Shown: piece by piece, positions 26,381 to 35,042 of the stretch
How positions within the stretch are numbered: the stretch's first letter is position 1
How the letters are laid out: each line of letters opens with the position of its first letter
Origin: Salinivirgaceae bacterium
GTDB taxonomy: Bacteria; Bacteroidota; Bacteroidia; Bacteroidales; SZUA-534
DNA: 64,000 nt
Direction: 5' to 3'
Assembly: GCA_017557785.1 (NCBI GenBank)
Contig: JAFYYA010000014.1
Span: forward strand, 1 to 64,000
Notes under the pieces: model-generated
Seen by the model: the letters and a program-made list of their open reading frames with translations, nothing else
Told to the model about the DNA's origin: nothing
The model's database searches: none
Translations under genes and position numbers: made by a program

Positions 26381-26917
26381 ATGCAAAACGAGATTGAAGT
26401 CAACGGAAAAAGGTTCAAAGTTTCGGTCACAGCCGAGCAGATTCAGGCGCGTGTGGCTGAGATTGCCAACCAGATGAACGCCGACCTTGCCGGCAAGGAC
26501 ATTGTGTTTCTGTGCATTCTGAACGGCAGCTTTATATTTGCAGCCGACCTTCTGCGCGGAATAAACATGCCATGCAAAATCAGTTTTGTGAAATTCACAT
26601 CGTACGAAGGCGACCACTCGACTGGTACTGTCCGTGAGTTGATTGGCCTTAACGAAAACTTGAAAGGCAAGACGGTGGTGATTATCGAAGACATTGTCGA
26701 CACCGGCAAAACAATGGCTGATCTGCTTGAATACCTGAAACGTTTTGAACCGGCCGACGTGCACATTGCCACACTGATGTTCAAACCGGAATCGTGCTGC
26801 AATAATCTGAAAATCGACTATTACGGATTCTCAATTCCGAACGATTTTATTGTAGGCTACGGCTTGGATTACGACGGTCTGGGCCGAAATCTCAAAGACA
26901 TTTACAAAGTGGTATGA
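26381..26917 (+). CDS. hpt: Hypoxanthine phosphoribosyltransferase
   Basis: Purine salvage enzyme converting hypoxanthine or guanine with PRPP to IMP or GMP. 178 residues, full length. VFLCILNGSFIFAADLLR is the family loop region, VVIIEDIVDTGKTMADL is the PRPP-binding motif with the two acidic residues, and the C-terminal YYGFSIPNDFIVGYGLDYDGLGRNL fits type I HPRTs. It stands upstream of adk; this pairing of purine genes is common in Bacteroidales. Confidence 0.95.
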   Translation: MQNEIEVNGKRFKVSVTAEQIQARVAEIANQMNADLAGKDIVFLCILNGSFIFAADLLRGINMPCKISFVKFTSYEGDHSTGTVRELIGLNENLKGKTVVIIEDIVDTGKTMADLLEYLKRFEPADVHIATLMFKPESCCNNLKIDYYGFSIPNDFIVGYGLDYDGLGRNLKDIYKVV

Positions 26918-27013
26918 TTTGGCACATTAATTGAAGTCCCTATAACTATCGGGATGAAGAATTGAAGGAATTGAATAAAACATATATAGAAAACTTAAAA
27001 ACCTAATACTTAA

Positions 27014-27607
27014 ATGTTTAATCTTGTAATCTTTGGACCTCCGGGTTCAGGCAAAGGAACCCAATCAGAAAACATCATCAACAAATACGGCCTTGTACAC
27101 CTGTCGACAGGCGACCTGCTGCGTGCCGAAAAGAATTCAGGTTCGGAACTTGGCAACAAAATCAAGGAACTCATTGACAATGGAAATCTTGTTCCCGACA
27201 GCATGGTTGAAGAGATGGTGAAAAAGAACGTGGCTAAGAACAAAGACGCCGCCGGCTTCATTTTCGACGGTTTTCCGCGCACTACCACTCAGGCTGCATG
27301 GCTCGACAATATGCTTGCCGAGCACGGACAGAGCGTTACCCTGATGCTGGCTCTTGATGTTGACGACAACGAACTCCGCACCCGCATTCTTGAACGCGGA
27401 AAAGTATCGGGCCGTGCCGACGACCAGAACGTGAGCATCATCGACAACCGAATATCTGTTTATCACCAACAGACTCAGCCGGTTATGGATTTCTACTCGG
27501 CCCAGGGCAAATTTGTGTCAGTTGACGGTATCGGCTCACTCGACGAAGTATTCAGCCGCATCTCGACAGCAATGGACCAGTCGATGCTTCAATGCTGCAG
27601 CAACTGA
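27014..27607 (+). CDS. adk: Adenylate kinase
   Basis: Interconverts ATP+AMP and 2 ADP. The 197 residues hold the P-loop FGPPGSGKGTQ, the AMP-binding LSTGDLLRAE, GFIFDGFPRTTTQAAWL, and a short LID (ERGKVSGRADDQNVSIIDNRI) without zinc-binding cysteines, as in the short-form enzymes. It follows hpt with a 96-base gap containing an imperfect palindrome (26937-26954) and ATTGAAGG-type words. Closed by the hairpin at 27670. Confidence 0.97.
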   Translation: MFNLVIFGPPGSGKGTQSENIINKYGLVHLSTGDLLRAEKNSGSELGNKIKELIDNGNLVPDSMVEEMVKKNVAKNKDAAGFIFDGFPRTTTQAAWLDNMLAEHGQSVTLMLALDVDDNELRTRILERGKVSGRADDQNVSIIDNRISVYHQQTQPVMDFYSAQGKFVSVDGIGSLDEVFSRISTAMDQSMLQCCSN

Positions 27608-27669
27608 AGGACAGACAATCCGAAAACAACGGACAATAAGAAAGTTTGAATAAACACAATAACGATTCA

Positions 27670-27700
27670 AAGCCTGCCAACACTTGGCGGGCTTTGTTGT
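27670..27700 (+). terminator. Terminator after adk
   Basis: GCCTGCCAA/TTGGCGGGC stem with a 3-base loop followed by a T-rich tail (CTTTGTTGTTTTT). Confidence 0.65.
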
Positions 27701-27763
27701 TTTTGGCCGACGGCAAAAGCGCCATTGTTGAAAACTTCGCGGCCCAGCATATTTATGTTTTTC

Positions 27764-27771
27764 TATATTTG
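27764..27771 (+). promoter_or_regulatory. -7 box for dnaX
   Basis: TATATTTG, an exact match 19 bases before the ATG at 27791. It also rules out in-frame upstream start codons. Confidence 0.6.
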
Positions 27772-27790
27772 CCCAACGAATAAGTATAAA

Positions 27791-28903
27791 ATGAGCGAAT
27801 TCATAGTATCGGCGCGCAAGTACCGCCCAATAACATTCGACAGTGTTGTGGGGCAGTCGTCAATCACAACCACATTGAAAAATGCCATTGTGAGCAAGCA
27901 CCTGGCGCAGGCATACCTGTTCTGCGGACCACGCGGTGTGGGAAAGACCACCTGCGCGCGCATCTTCGCCAAGACAATCAACTGCCTCAACCCCACGGCC
28001 GATATGGAACCGTGCAACGAGTGTGAGTCGTGCAAGGCTTTCAACGAAGACCGCTCATTCAACATCCACGAACTCGACGCGGCATCGAACAACTCTGTTG
28101 ACGACATCCGAAACCTTATCGACCAGGTACGCATACCGCCCCAGATTGGCACTTACAGCGTTTACATCATCGATGAGGTGCACATGCTGTCGGCAGCCGC
28201 GTTCAACGCTTTTCTGAAAACACTTGAAGAGCCGCCAAAGCACGCGATCTTCATTCTGGCCACAACCGAGAAACACAAGGTGCTACCGACAATCCTGTCG
28301 CGGTGCCAGGTTTACAATTTCAGCCGGATAACCGTTGAAGATGCCGCCGCCCAACTTGCACGTGTGGCCGAGAAAGAAGGAATCAAAGCCGACCCCGACG
28401 CTTTGAGCCTGATTGCCCAAAAGGCTGATGGCGCAATGCGCGACGCTCTGTCAATCTTCGACCAGATTGTGAGTTTTTCGGGCAACGAGATAACCTACGA
28501 CAAAGCCGTGGCCAACCTCAACGTGCTCGACTACGACTATTTCTTCCGCCTTGTCGACGCCTTCCTGGCAGAAGACGTGGCCACCAGCCTGACCATATAC
28601 AATGAGATTCTTGACAAAGGATTCGAAGGCCAGCATTTCCTTTCGGGACTGAGCGCCCACTTCCGCGACCTGCTTGTGGCTTCCGACGAAAAGACCGTTC
28701 AACTGATTGATGTGGGCGCAAGCATCCGCACCCGCTATCTGGAACAGGCCAAGAAATGCCAGTCGTGGTTCATATTCGAAGCGCTGAAAGTGCTCAACGA
28801 AGCCGAAACAGGCTATCGTACAAGCCAGAACAAACGTCTGGCAGTAGAGTTCGCGCTGATGCGGCTCTGCAATATTGAGTACGAAAAAAAAAACGAGATT
28901 TGA
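27791..28903 (+). CDS. dnaX: DNA polymerase III gamma/tau subunit, zero-frame (gamma-length) product
   Basis: Clamp-loader ATPase of the replisome. The start at 27791 gives MSEFIVSARKYRPITFDSVVGQ; P-loop GPRGVGKTTCARIFAKT, the four zinc-binding cysteines (CLNPTADMEPCNECESCKAF), Walker B IIDEVHML and sensor 1 ATTEKHKVLPTILSRC are present, followed by the lid and collar domains. The zero frame stops at 28901 only three codons after an A10 run, giving 370 residues, i.e. domains I-III. The tau-specific C-terminal part is in the -1 frame (next entry). Either slippage makes both products, or the run length is misread and the gene is really one 573-residue tau. Confidence 0.93.
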   Translation: MSEFIVSARKYRPITFDSVVGQSSITTTLKNAIVSKHLAQAYLFCGPRGVGKTTCARIFAKTINCLNPTADMEPCNECESCKAFNEDRSFNIHELDAASNNSVDDIRNLIDQVRIPPQIGTYSVYIIDEVHMLSAAAFNAFLKTLEEPPKHAIFILATTEKHKVLPTILSRCQVYNFSRITVEDAAAQLARVAEKEGIKADPDALSLIAQKADGAMRDALSIFDQIVSFSGNEITYDKAVANLNVLDYDYFFRLVDAFLAEDVATSLTIYNEILDKGFEGQHFLSGLSAHFRDLLVASDEKTVQLIDVGASIRTRYLEQAKKCQSWFIFEALKVLNEAETGYRTSQNKRLAVEFALMRLCNIEYEKKNEI

Positions 28904-29511
28904 AGCGGCTTAAAAAGCAGCAGAAAGCAGCCCAAAGCCAGCAAAACACCACAGCGAATCAAGCACCAGCGCCTTCACAACAGCAATCTGCAGCCACAAC
29001 CGAACAACCGCCGCAGCATCCTGTCTACAAGCAATATCCTCAGACTATATCACTGAAAAGCGTCACCGATGAAAGCGTGCAGTCGGCAAACGGACAACTG
29101 CAGGAAGAGAACAACGATTTCACACACGACGACTTTGCCAAAGTGTGGAAGGATTTTGCGAAAGCCGAAGGCGCACACCGCCCACGACTGAGCGCACTGC
29201 TCGGCAGCCAGATTCCGAAAATGCCCGACAGCGGTTTGACCTTCCGGTTCGATGTGGACAGCATGACCGTGAAGGACTATCTGAAAAAAAACATCCGCAG
29301 CACGCTCGAAGGCTATCTGCGTGCCAATCTGCACAACTCGGGCATTAAACTGCAGTTTGAGTTGGACGGCGAACAAACTGACGACACTACAAGCGAAGGC
29401 TCAAGAAAAGGGAACCTGCCCTACACTTCAAAAGAGAAATACGTGTATATGTTAGAAAAGAATCCTGCGCTGAAACTTCTGCGCGACACGTTCGATTTGG
29501 AAACAGATTGA
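28879..29511 (+). CDS. dnaX: dnaX tau-specific C-terminal extension in the -1 frame
   Basis: This frame is open from 28879 (after a TGA at 28876) to 29511 and overlaps the zero frame only from 28879 to 28903, across the A10 run. It has no ATG near its beginning; the first candidate is a TTG at 28900. A -1 shift at the run would give a 573-residue protein. The sequence is a basic/Gln-rich linker (KRLKKQQKAAQ), then a compact domain (FAKVWKDFAKAEG, LTFRFDVDSMTVKDYL, ending LLRDTFDLETD), as in the C-terminal part of Bacteroidota DnaX, which contacts polymerase alpha and helicase. It should not be annotated as a separate gene. Confidence 0.82.
   Translation, partial: VRKKKRDLKRLKKQQKAAQSQQNTTANQAPAPSQQQSAATTEQPPQHPVYKQYPQTISLKSVTDESVQSANGQLQEENNDFTHDDFAKVWKDFAKAEGAHRPRLSALLGSQIPKMPDSGLTFRFDVDSMTVKDYLKKNIRSTLEGYLRANLHNSGIKLQFELDGEQTDDTTSEGSRKGNLPYTSKEKYVYMLEKNPALKLLRDTFDLETD
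28884..28893 (+). other. A10 slippery run in dnaX
   Basis: Ten consecutive A residues, read in the zero frame as GAA AAA AAA AAC. Homopolymer runs of this length support transcriptional slippage in Thermus dnaX and ribosomal frameshifting in E. coli dnaX. The only window common to the two open frames is centred on it. Confidence 0.75.
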
Positions 29512-29523
29512 TATATAAGCCGT

Positions 29524-29572
29524 GAGCTATGAGCTATGAGCTGTAGGCTATAAGCTTTGAGCCATGAGCATT
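29524..29572 (+). repeat. Seven tandem heptamers after dnaX
   Basis: Seven back-to-back 7-base words: GAGCTAT, GAGCTAT, GAGCTGT, AGGCTAT, AAGCTTT, GAGCCAT, GAGCATT. Register is exact over 49 bases. Confidence 0.75.
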
Positions 29573-29582
29573 ATCCAATAAT

Positions 29583-29620
29583 AAACCCCGAAAGTTTTTA
29601 TCCAACTTTCGGGGTTTTTA
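29583..29620. terminator. Bidirectional terminator between dnaX and the giant adhesin
   Basis: A 14-bp perfect stem AAACCCCGAAAGTT/AACTTTCGGGGTTT with a 7-base loop (29583-29617), with T-rich flanks on both strands, between convergent genes. Confidence 0.85.
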
Positions 29621-29643
29621 TTCCAATTACTTCTCTCCTATTC

Positions 29644-32600
29644 TCATTTATTCATTAACTGCTCCACCATGCGTTTCAACTCATCAATCTGCTTCTGCTG
29701 CTCTTTGATTGCCTCGATAAGTACCGGGGTTAGACTAACATAATCGACGGATTTGAAGCCCTTTTCATCCGTATACACAACTTCTGGCAATAATTGCTCT
29801 ACTTCTTGGGCAATTACACCTAATTGTGTTCCTTCTTGAAGATGTGAGTTATCATCCGAATTGTTTTTTATGCCACGTATTTCATTTATCTCAGCAATGG
29901 TTTTCCATGTGTAGCTAACTCCGCGGATACCGAGCACTTTTTGAAGTGAACCTTCAAGAGAAGTGATATTCTCTTTGAAACGTTGATCAGAAGTTCGCAC
30001 AAGTGCCCCATTTACCAATACTGTTTTTGCCGAAAAATCTCCTTTAATAAGTGGAGTTTCGGTATCACTATTGGCAATGTATAATTTGTCATCTCCCGTC
30101 TCGTTATATCCGGCATTGTAACCAATAAACACGTTGTTCTTGCCCGATGTATTATTAAAGCCAGCCTTTGTGCCTATAAATACATTGTTGCTTGCTGTGC
30201 CTTCTTCTGCATTAAGAGCAGAAAGACCGTATCCAGCTCCCGAACCAATAAAAATATTATTTGTGTTGTCTGCTGCTGGTGTGCCATAAATGTTTGAGTT
30301 GCCTATATAAATATTTGATGTTCCCGTATTTCCAATGCCAGCCCACTCACCAATGAACACATTAGATTTTCCGCCTGCTATTTCATCACCCATAGAGCCT
30401 GCGCCTTCACCGATAATCACATTATTGGTGCCAGAAGTCATCATATTAGCCACCGAATTTCCTAAAAGGATATTTCCACTTCCTGACATGAAAGAACCAC
30501 CGGAATTATATCCTATAAATATGTTGGAAGATGCGTCATTTGCCCAATAACCTGCACTTTCTCCTAAGAAAATGTTGTATTGTCCTATACTGTTTTTATA
30601 ACCTGCACCTGTTCCTAAATAAATATTACTTTTTCCTGTGGTATTGCTGAATCCTGCGGTTTTTCCTAAGAATAAGTTATCTGAGCCTTCTGTATTATTA
30701 AAACCTGCATTAAATCCTAAAAACACGTTTTCGGCACCCTTTGTGTTTTTTGTTCCTGCTTGATTTCCTAAAAAAACATTGTATGAACCCTTAATGTTTG
30801 CATGGCCAGCCATATTACCGAGAAAAATATTCTCCGCTCCATCTTCATTGTGGTAGCCTGTTTCTTTACCAATAAAGACATTGTTATGCCCAGTCGTATT
30901 GCTGTAACCAGCCTGATAACCAATGAAAATATCATAAAGTGAAGTTGATTTATAAGAGCCATGACCAGCTTGCACACCAATGGCAATGGTACTTGTCATA
31001 TTTTTTGCGCTATCAGCAGCATTGGTTCCTAATATTACGTTGTTTGAGCCAGTGGTGTTGGCATAACCAGCATTATTGCCCATAAAGACATTGTTTTTGC
31101 CTATTGTATTGCTGTAACCAGCACTATTACCGATAAACACATCATTTTCACTGGTTGATTCGGCAGAACCACGACCTGCATTCATACCAATAGCAATTGT
31201 ATTAGTCATTTTTCCTGCCCAACTTGCAGCATAGGTACCTAATACAGTATTGCCTTCACTGCTACTATTCATTGAACCAGCATGAGTACCAATAAGAATA
31301 TTGTGTTTATTGCCTTTACCATTGGTCCCGGCATAATTTCCTAAATACACGTTTTCAGAACCGGCAGTATCACTATAAGCGACCATATGTCCCAAATAGA
31401 CATTTTGGCTTCCTGTTTTATTATATTGTCCTGCCTGATTTCCCATAAAGACATTGTAATCGCCAGAAATGCTCCAACCACCAGCTTCCCAACCTACGAA
31501 AATATTGCTTTCTCCTCCAATATTGGCGTGACCAGCACAAAAACCTAAGAATACATTACCAGAACCATCTTTATTCGATTCTCCTGCTCTTGAGCCAAGG
31601 AACACATTTAAACTACCGCTTGTGTTATTAACCCCGACTCCATTACCCAAAAATACGTTATCAGAACCAGTTGTATCTTGATAGCCCGCATATGTGCCGA
31701 TAAATACATTTGAATTGCCTTTTGTATTATGCCATCCTGCACCATCCCCTATAAATACATTGCTATATCCCGATGTGTTTTCGTGGCCAGTTTCTGTACC
31801 AACAAATACATTTCGACTACCTCTATTATTATATCCTGCATTGTTGCCTACAAACACATTGCTTTCACCATCATAAGTTCCCCACTGATTAAGTACGCCT
31901 TTATTGTTGTAACCTGCATTGTTGCCAAGGAACACATTGTTTGAAGTTACATCGCTATTACGACCGGCATTATTGCCAAGATAAACATTATTGCTACCTA
32001 CCGTACTTTCCCTACCAGCTTTGGTACCCATAAACACATTGTCACCACCAGAAATATTGCCATAACCAGCGTCATTACCCACAAACACATTATTCGAGCC
32101 TTTTATCTGGCTTTGATATGAATTCGTTTGTGGATCGTAAATACCATAGTTATAGCCTGTTCCATTGGTTGAATATCCAGCACCATTACCGATAAAAACA
32201 TTATTTTCACTTTTTTCATTTGAATGGCCGGCATTAGTTCCCATAAAAATGTTGTTTTCTCCTTCGGTATTTGATATACCTGCTTCTTTGCCCATGAACA
32301 CATTCCTTTTACCTGATGTGTTTGCTATACCGGCATTATTACCAACAAAGGTATTGTCAACACCTGAGTTTGTGGTTGCTTTACCTGCATCATAACCTGC
32401 AAAGAAGTTCTGTGCCGTAACGTTCATATAACCGACATTGCCGTTTGCACCTTTCTCGGAAACGGCAAAACCGTTTTTGCCGCCAGTTTCGCCATCTTTG
32501 CCTTCAACACCAAAGCCGCTCTTGCTGCCGCCGCCGTTAACATACACACGAGTGCTGTCGGTGGTAACTTCCATCACATCAGATTCTGAGCCAGATTTTG

Positions 32601-34872
32601 TGGCATCACGGCCAGTTACAAGGAATCCGCTGCGTTTCATTTTGCTGGCATCGGTATCGAATTTCACCTGTGTGCCATCGGTGGCCACCTTCAAATAGTT
32701 GGCAGTGTCACCTTTGGTGGCATCGCGGCCGGTAACCAGGAATCCGCTGCGCTTCAACTTAGCATTGTTCTCAAGCTGGTCGTCGATGTATACTTTCGTA
32801 CCTTCGTCATCTACAGAAAGATAATTACCGGTTTTACCTTCTTTTTTTGCATCGCGGCCAGTAACAAGGAAGCCGCTGCGTTTCATCTTGTCGCCTTCAC
32901 CCACATACACTTGTGTACCGTCGTCGTTCACTGCAAAATAATTACTGCTAACGCCCCCCTTCTTTGCATCGCGACCGGTAACCAGGAAGCCGCTACGCTT
33001 CATTTTGTTGTCGCCTTCACCCACATACACTTGCGTGCCGTCATCGTTCACTGCAAAATAGTTGCTGTTAACGCCTTCCTTCTTGGCATCGCGGCCTGTA
33101 ACCAGGAATCCGCTACGCTTCATCTTGTCGTCGCCTTCGCCCACAAACACTTGCGTGCCATCGTCGTTCACTGCAAAATAGTTGCTGTTAACTCCATCCT
33201 TCTTGGCATCACGGCCGGTAACCAGAAAGCCGCTGCGCTTCATCTTGCCGTCGCCTTCGCCCACAAACACTTGTGTGCCATCGCCGTTCACAGAGAAATA
33301 GTTGCTTGCATTACCTTCTTTTGTTGCATCGCGGCCTGTTACAAGGAATCCGCTGCGGCGCATCTTCGACTGTGAGTCGGGGTCGATATAAACGTGTGTT
33401 CCATCGCCGTCAACAGCCAGGAAATCTGTAGTTTTGCCTTCTTTTTTGGCATCGCGGCCAGTAACAAGGAAGCCGCTCCGTTTCATCTTCGAGTTGTTAT
33501 GGTCGGTGGTATCTATATAAACATGCACACCATTCGGATAGACAGCGAAGACAACGTTGCCGTCCTTGTCCTTAACTTCGAACAGTGCTTCATCCGAATT
33601 AGGATCGGCAGGGGCAGCACCTTTCACATCGAGTTTCTTGAGTGTGATTTCGTCGGTAGCAACCCATGTTGTGCCGTTGTGAACCAGTGTCTGGCCCTCG
33701 TGGCCTTCAACCTGCATTCCGTCACGGCCGGCAGGTCCCTGCGGGCCTTCAAGGCTCGGCGTGGTATATGATGTTCCGTCGGTTAATGTCAGAGTAAGCG
33801 TGTTGTTGCTGTTGTTAAAGTATGCTCTGTCGATGCCCACGCCGTCCTGCCCGGCGGGAGCAGTGAACTCAACCCAGTTGGTGGCATCGTCTTTCGGCTG
33901 GGTGGTCGATGTAAAGCCGTTTTCCAATGTCGTCTGAGCAATCCACATTGAGTTGGCCGTTGCGTTGGCGCTCGATTGTGCAAACACGTAGTCACCTGAT
34001 TTATAAACTGTTCCTGATACCCATGAGCCCTTATTGGTCAGGCCGGTGCCGGGGTTACCCTGGTCACCCTTCGGCCCTCTCAGCAATTCGAGTTGCTCGG
34101 GAGTGAAATCGTCGAAAGTGAAGGCAGCACCTTGTTCGCCCGGGTCACCCTTGTCGCCTTTGGGAGCCTGAAACTCAACCCAATCGTCGCCGGATGCCGG
34201 TGCTGTTGTAGATGCGGCAATATCGCGCTGCGCAATCCACATCGAGTTTCCGAACTCCTTGGCCGACGATGGTGCGAACACGTAGTCACCTGCCTTATAA
34301 TCGTTCTCTGCCGACCATGCACCGCGGTTGGTCAAGCCTGTACCAGGATTACCTTGTGGGCCGGCCGGACCTTGCTCGCCTTTCAGCGCAGCAAGCTGCT
34401 CGGGAGTGAAATCTTCGTATGTGAAAGCAGCACCCTTCTCGCCTGGATCACCTTTTTCGCCTTTGCCGCCGTTGGCTGCAAAATAAGCGTAAGGCACCGA
34501 CTGCAGCTTGGTTGTTCCCATATCGGTGTACTTAGTGCCACCCTTGGGGTCAATCTCAACGCGCATCCACACGTCGCCGCTTGCCCAGTCAACATCCGAC
34601 AACTTCTTGCCGTTGGTAGCCTGTCCTGAACCTACAGTCACGCTCAGCACACCGTAGCTGTTGGTGGTTGCGGTCTGAGTCTCCTGGTACATCACCTGGT
34701 TGCCGGTTTGGTCGGTCAGCGTCAGGCGCAAACCTACTTTCGAATTGTCAACAAGTTCGCCGGCGGCGTTGCGCACCACTGCCTGGTACGAGAATCCGCC
34801 GGTCTGCGCAGTCGCCGTCATTGCGCCAAGCATAAGAGCGATTGCCACGATTGGGGTAAAGAAACGCTTCAT
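29644..34872 (-). CDS. Giant tail-fibre-like adhesin with S74 intramolecular chaperone
   Basis: 1742 residues, predicted secreted. Order: signal peptide (IVAIALMLGAMTATAQ); a conserved N-terminal domain (GFSYQAVVRNAAGELVDN); collagen-like GxY runs (GEKGDPGEKG, GEQGPAGPQGNPG) alternating with two CBM5/12-like modules (GAW...YKAGDYVF...SMWIAQ); eight copies of a repeat of about 40 residues headed by RSGFLVTGRDAKK, plus a degenerate ninth; from about residue 825 to 1610 some 42 repeats of 14-16 residues of the form NNVFIGNNAGYNNTSG, like a trimeric beta-roll; and a C-terminal S74 domain from residue 1628 beginning SDQRFKENI, holding the Ser and Lys that cleave and release the chaperone, ending in a coiled coil. 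It is likely a homotrimeric surface fibre. The FIGNNAG part is clearly more AT-rich than the rest. The attachment mode to the cell is unknown. Confidence 0.88.
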   Translation of the reverse strand: MKRFFTPIVAIALMLGAMTATAQTGGFSYQAVVRNAAGELVDNSKVGLRLTLTDQTGNQVMYQETQTATTNSYGVLSVTVGSGQATNGKKLSDVDWASGDVWMRVEIDPKGGTKYTDMGTTKLQSVPYAYFAANGGKGEKGDPGEKGAAFTYEDFTPEQLAALKGEQGPAGPQGNPGTGLTNRGAWSAENDYKAGDYVFAPSSAKEFGNSMWIAQRDIAASTTAPASGDDWVEFQAPKGDKGDPGEQGAAFTFDDFTPEQLELLRGPKGDQGNPGTGLTNKGSWVSGTVYKSGDYVFAQSSANATANSMWIAQTTLENGFTSTTQPKDDATNWVEFTAPAGQDGVGIDRAYFNNSNNTLTLTLTDGTSYTTPSLEGPQGPAGRDGMQVEGHEGQTLVHNGTTWVATDEITLKKLDVKGAAPADPNSDEALFEVKDKDGNVVFAVYPNGVHVYIDTTDHNNSKMKRSGFLVTGRDAKKEGKTTDFLAVDGDGTHVYIDPDSQSKMRRSGFLVTGRDATKEGNASNYFSVNGDGTQVFVGEGDGKMKRSGFLVTGRDAKKDGVNSNYFAVNDDGTQVFVGEGDDKMKRSGFLVTGRDAKKEGVNSNYFAVNDDGTQVYVGEGDNKMKRSGFLVTGRDAKKGGVSSNYFAVNDDGTQVYVGEGDKMKRSGFLVTGRDAKKEGKTGNYLSVDDEGTKVYIDDQLENNAKLKRSGFLVTGRDATKGDTANYLKVATDGTQVKFDTDASKMKRSGFLVTGRDATKSGSESDVMEVTTDSTRVYVNGGGSKSGFGVEGKDGETGGKNGFAVSEKGANGNVGYMNVTAQNFFAGYDAGKATTNSGVDNTFVGNNAGIANTSGKRNVFMGKEAGISNTEGENNIFMGTNAGHSNEKSENNVFIGNGAGYSTNGTGYNYGIYDPQTNSYQSQIKGSNNVFVGNDAGYGNISGGDNVFMGTKAGRESTVGSNNVYLGNNAGRNSDVTSNNVFLGNNAGYNNKGVLNQWGTYDGESNVFVGNNAGYNNRGSRNVFVGTETGHENTSGYSNVFIGDGAGWHNTKGNSNVFIGTYAGYQDTTGSDNVFLGNGVGVNNTSGSLNVFLGSRAGESNKDGSGNVFLGFCAGHANIGGESNIFVGWEAGGWSISGDYNVFMGNQAGQYNKTGSQNVYLGHMVAYSDTAGSENVYLGNYAGTNGKGNKHNILIGTHAGSMNSSSEGNTVLGTYAASWAGKMTNTIAIGMNAGRGSAESTSENDVFIGNSAGYSNTIGKNNVFMGNNAGYANTTGSNNVILGTNAADSAKNMTSTIAIGVQAGHGSYKSTSLYDIFIGYQAGYSNTTGHNNVFIGKETGYHNEDGAENIFLGNMAGHANIKGSYNVFLGNQAGTKNTKGAENVFLGFNAGFNNTEGSDNLFLGKTAGFSNTTGKSNIYLGTGAGYKNSIGQYNIFLGESAGYWANDASSNIFIGYNSGGSFMSGSGNILLGNSVANMMTSGTNNVIIGEGAGSMGDEIAGGKSNVFIGEWAGIGNTGTSNIYIGNSNIYGTPAADNTNNIFIGSGAGYGLSALNAEEGTASNNVFIGTKAGFNNTSGKNNVFIGYNAGYNETGDDKLYIANSDTETPLIKGDFSAKTVLVNGALVRTSDQRFKENITSLEGSLQKVLGIRGVSYTWKTIAEINEIRGIKNNSDDNSHLQEGTQLGVIAQEVEQLLPEVVYTDEKGFKSVDYVSLTPVLIEAIKEQQKQIDELKRMVEQLMNK

Positions 34873-34882
34873 AAAAAATACT

Positions 34883-34946
34883 TATTTGGTTGTTAAAAAA
34901 TAAATATCTATTTGGTTATCAACTATAAATGTGCAATAAAGCACAT
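34883..34946 (-). promoter_or_regulatory. Repeats in the leader of the adhesin gene
   Basis: TATTTGGTT occurs twice (34883-34891 and 34909-34917, 26 bases apart), and ATGTGC/GCACAT (34929-34946) is a 6-bp inverted repeat with a 6-base spacer. The 170-base gap up to yigZ holds no other gene and no exact TAnnTTTG box. Operator function is inferred. Confidence 0.35.
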
Positions 34947-35042
34947 CAGGTTGTAAAAATAATAATTATTTGATTAGTTGATTGTTTTTCAGCGAATAAA
35001 TCGACAAACGGCACTATCGTCGACCTGCAGAATAGTCATTGA

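Noticed and set aside
26937..26954. TCCCTATAACTATCGGGA between hpt and adk as a terminator or operator
   Set aside because: Imperfect palindrome with no U-run; the stem is too short to call.
28900..29511. Independent gene downstream of dnaX
   Set aside because: It would start at a TTG with no promoter or ribosome site, and its content matches the C-terminal part of DnaX; treated as the -1 frame extension.
29524..29572. CRISPR array
   Set aside because: Repeat units are 7 bases with no unique spacers and no cas genes; it is a short tandem repeat.
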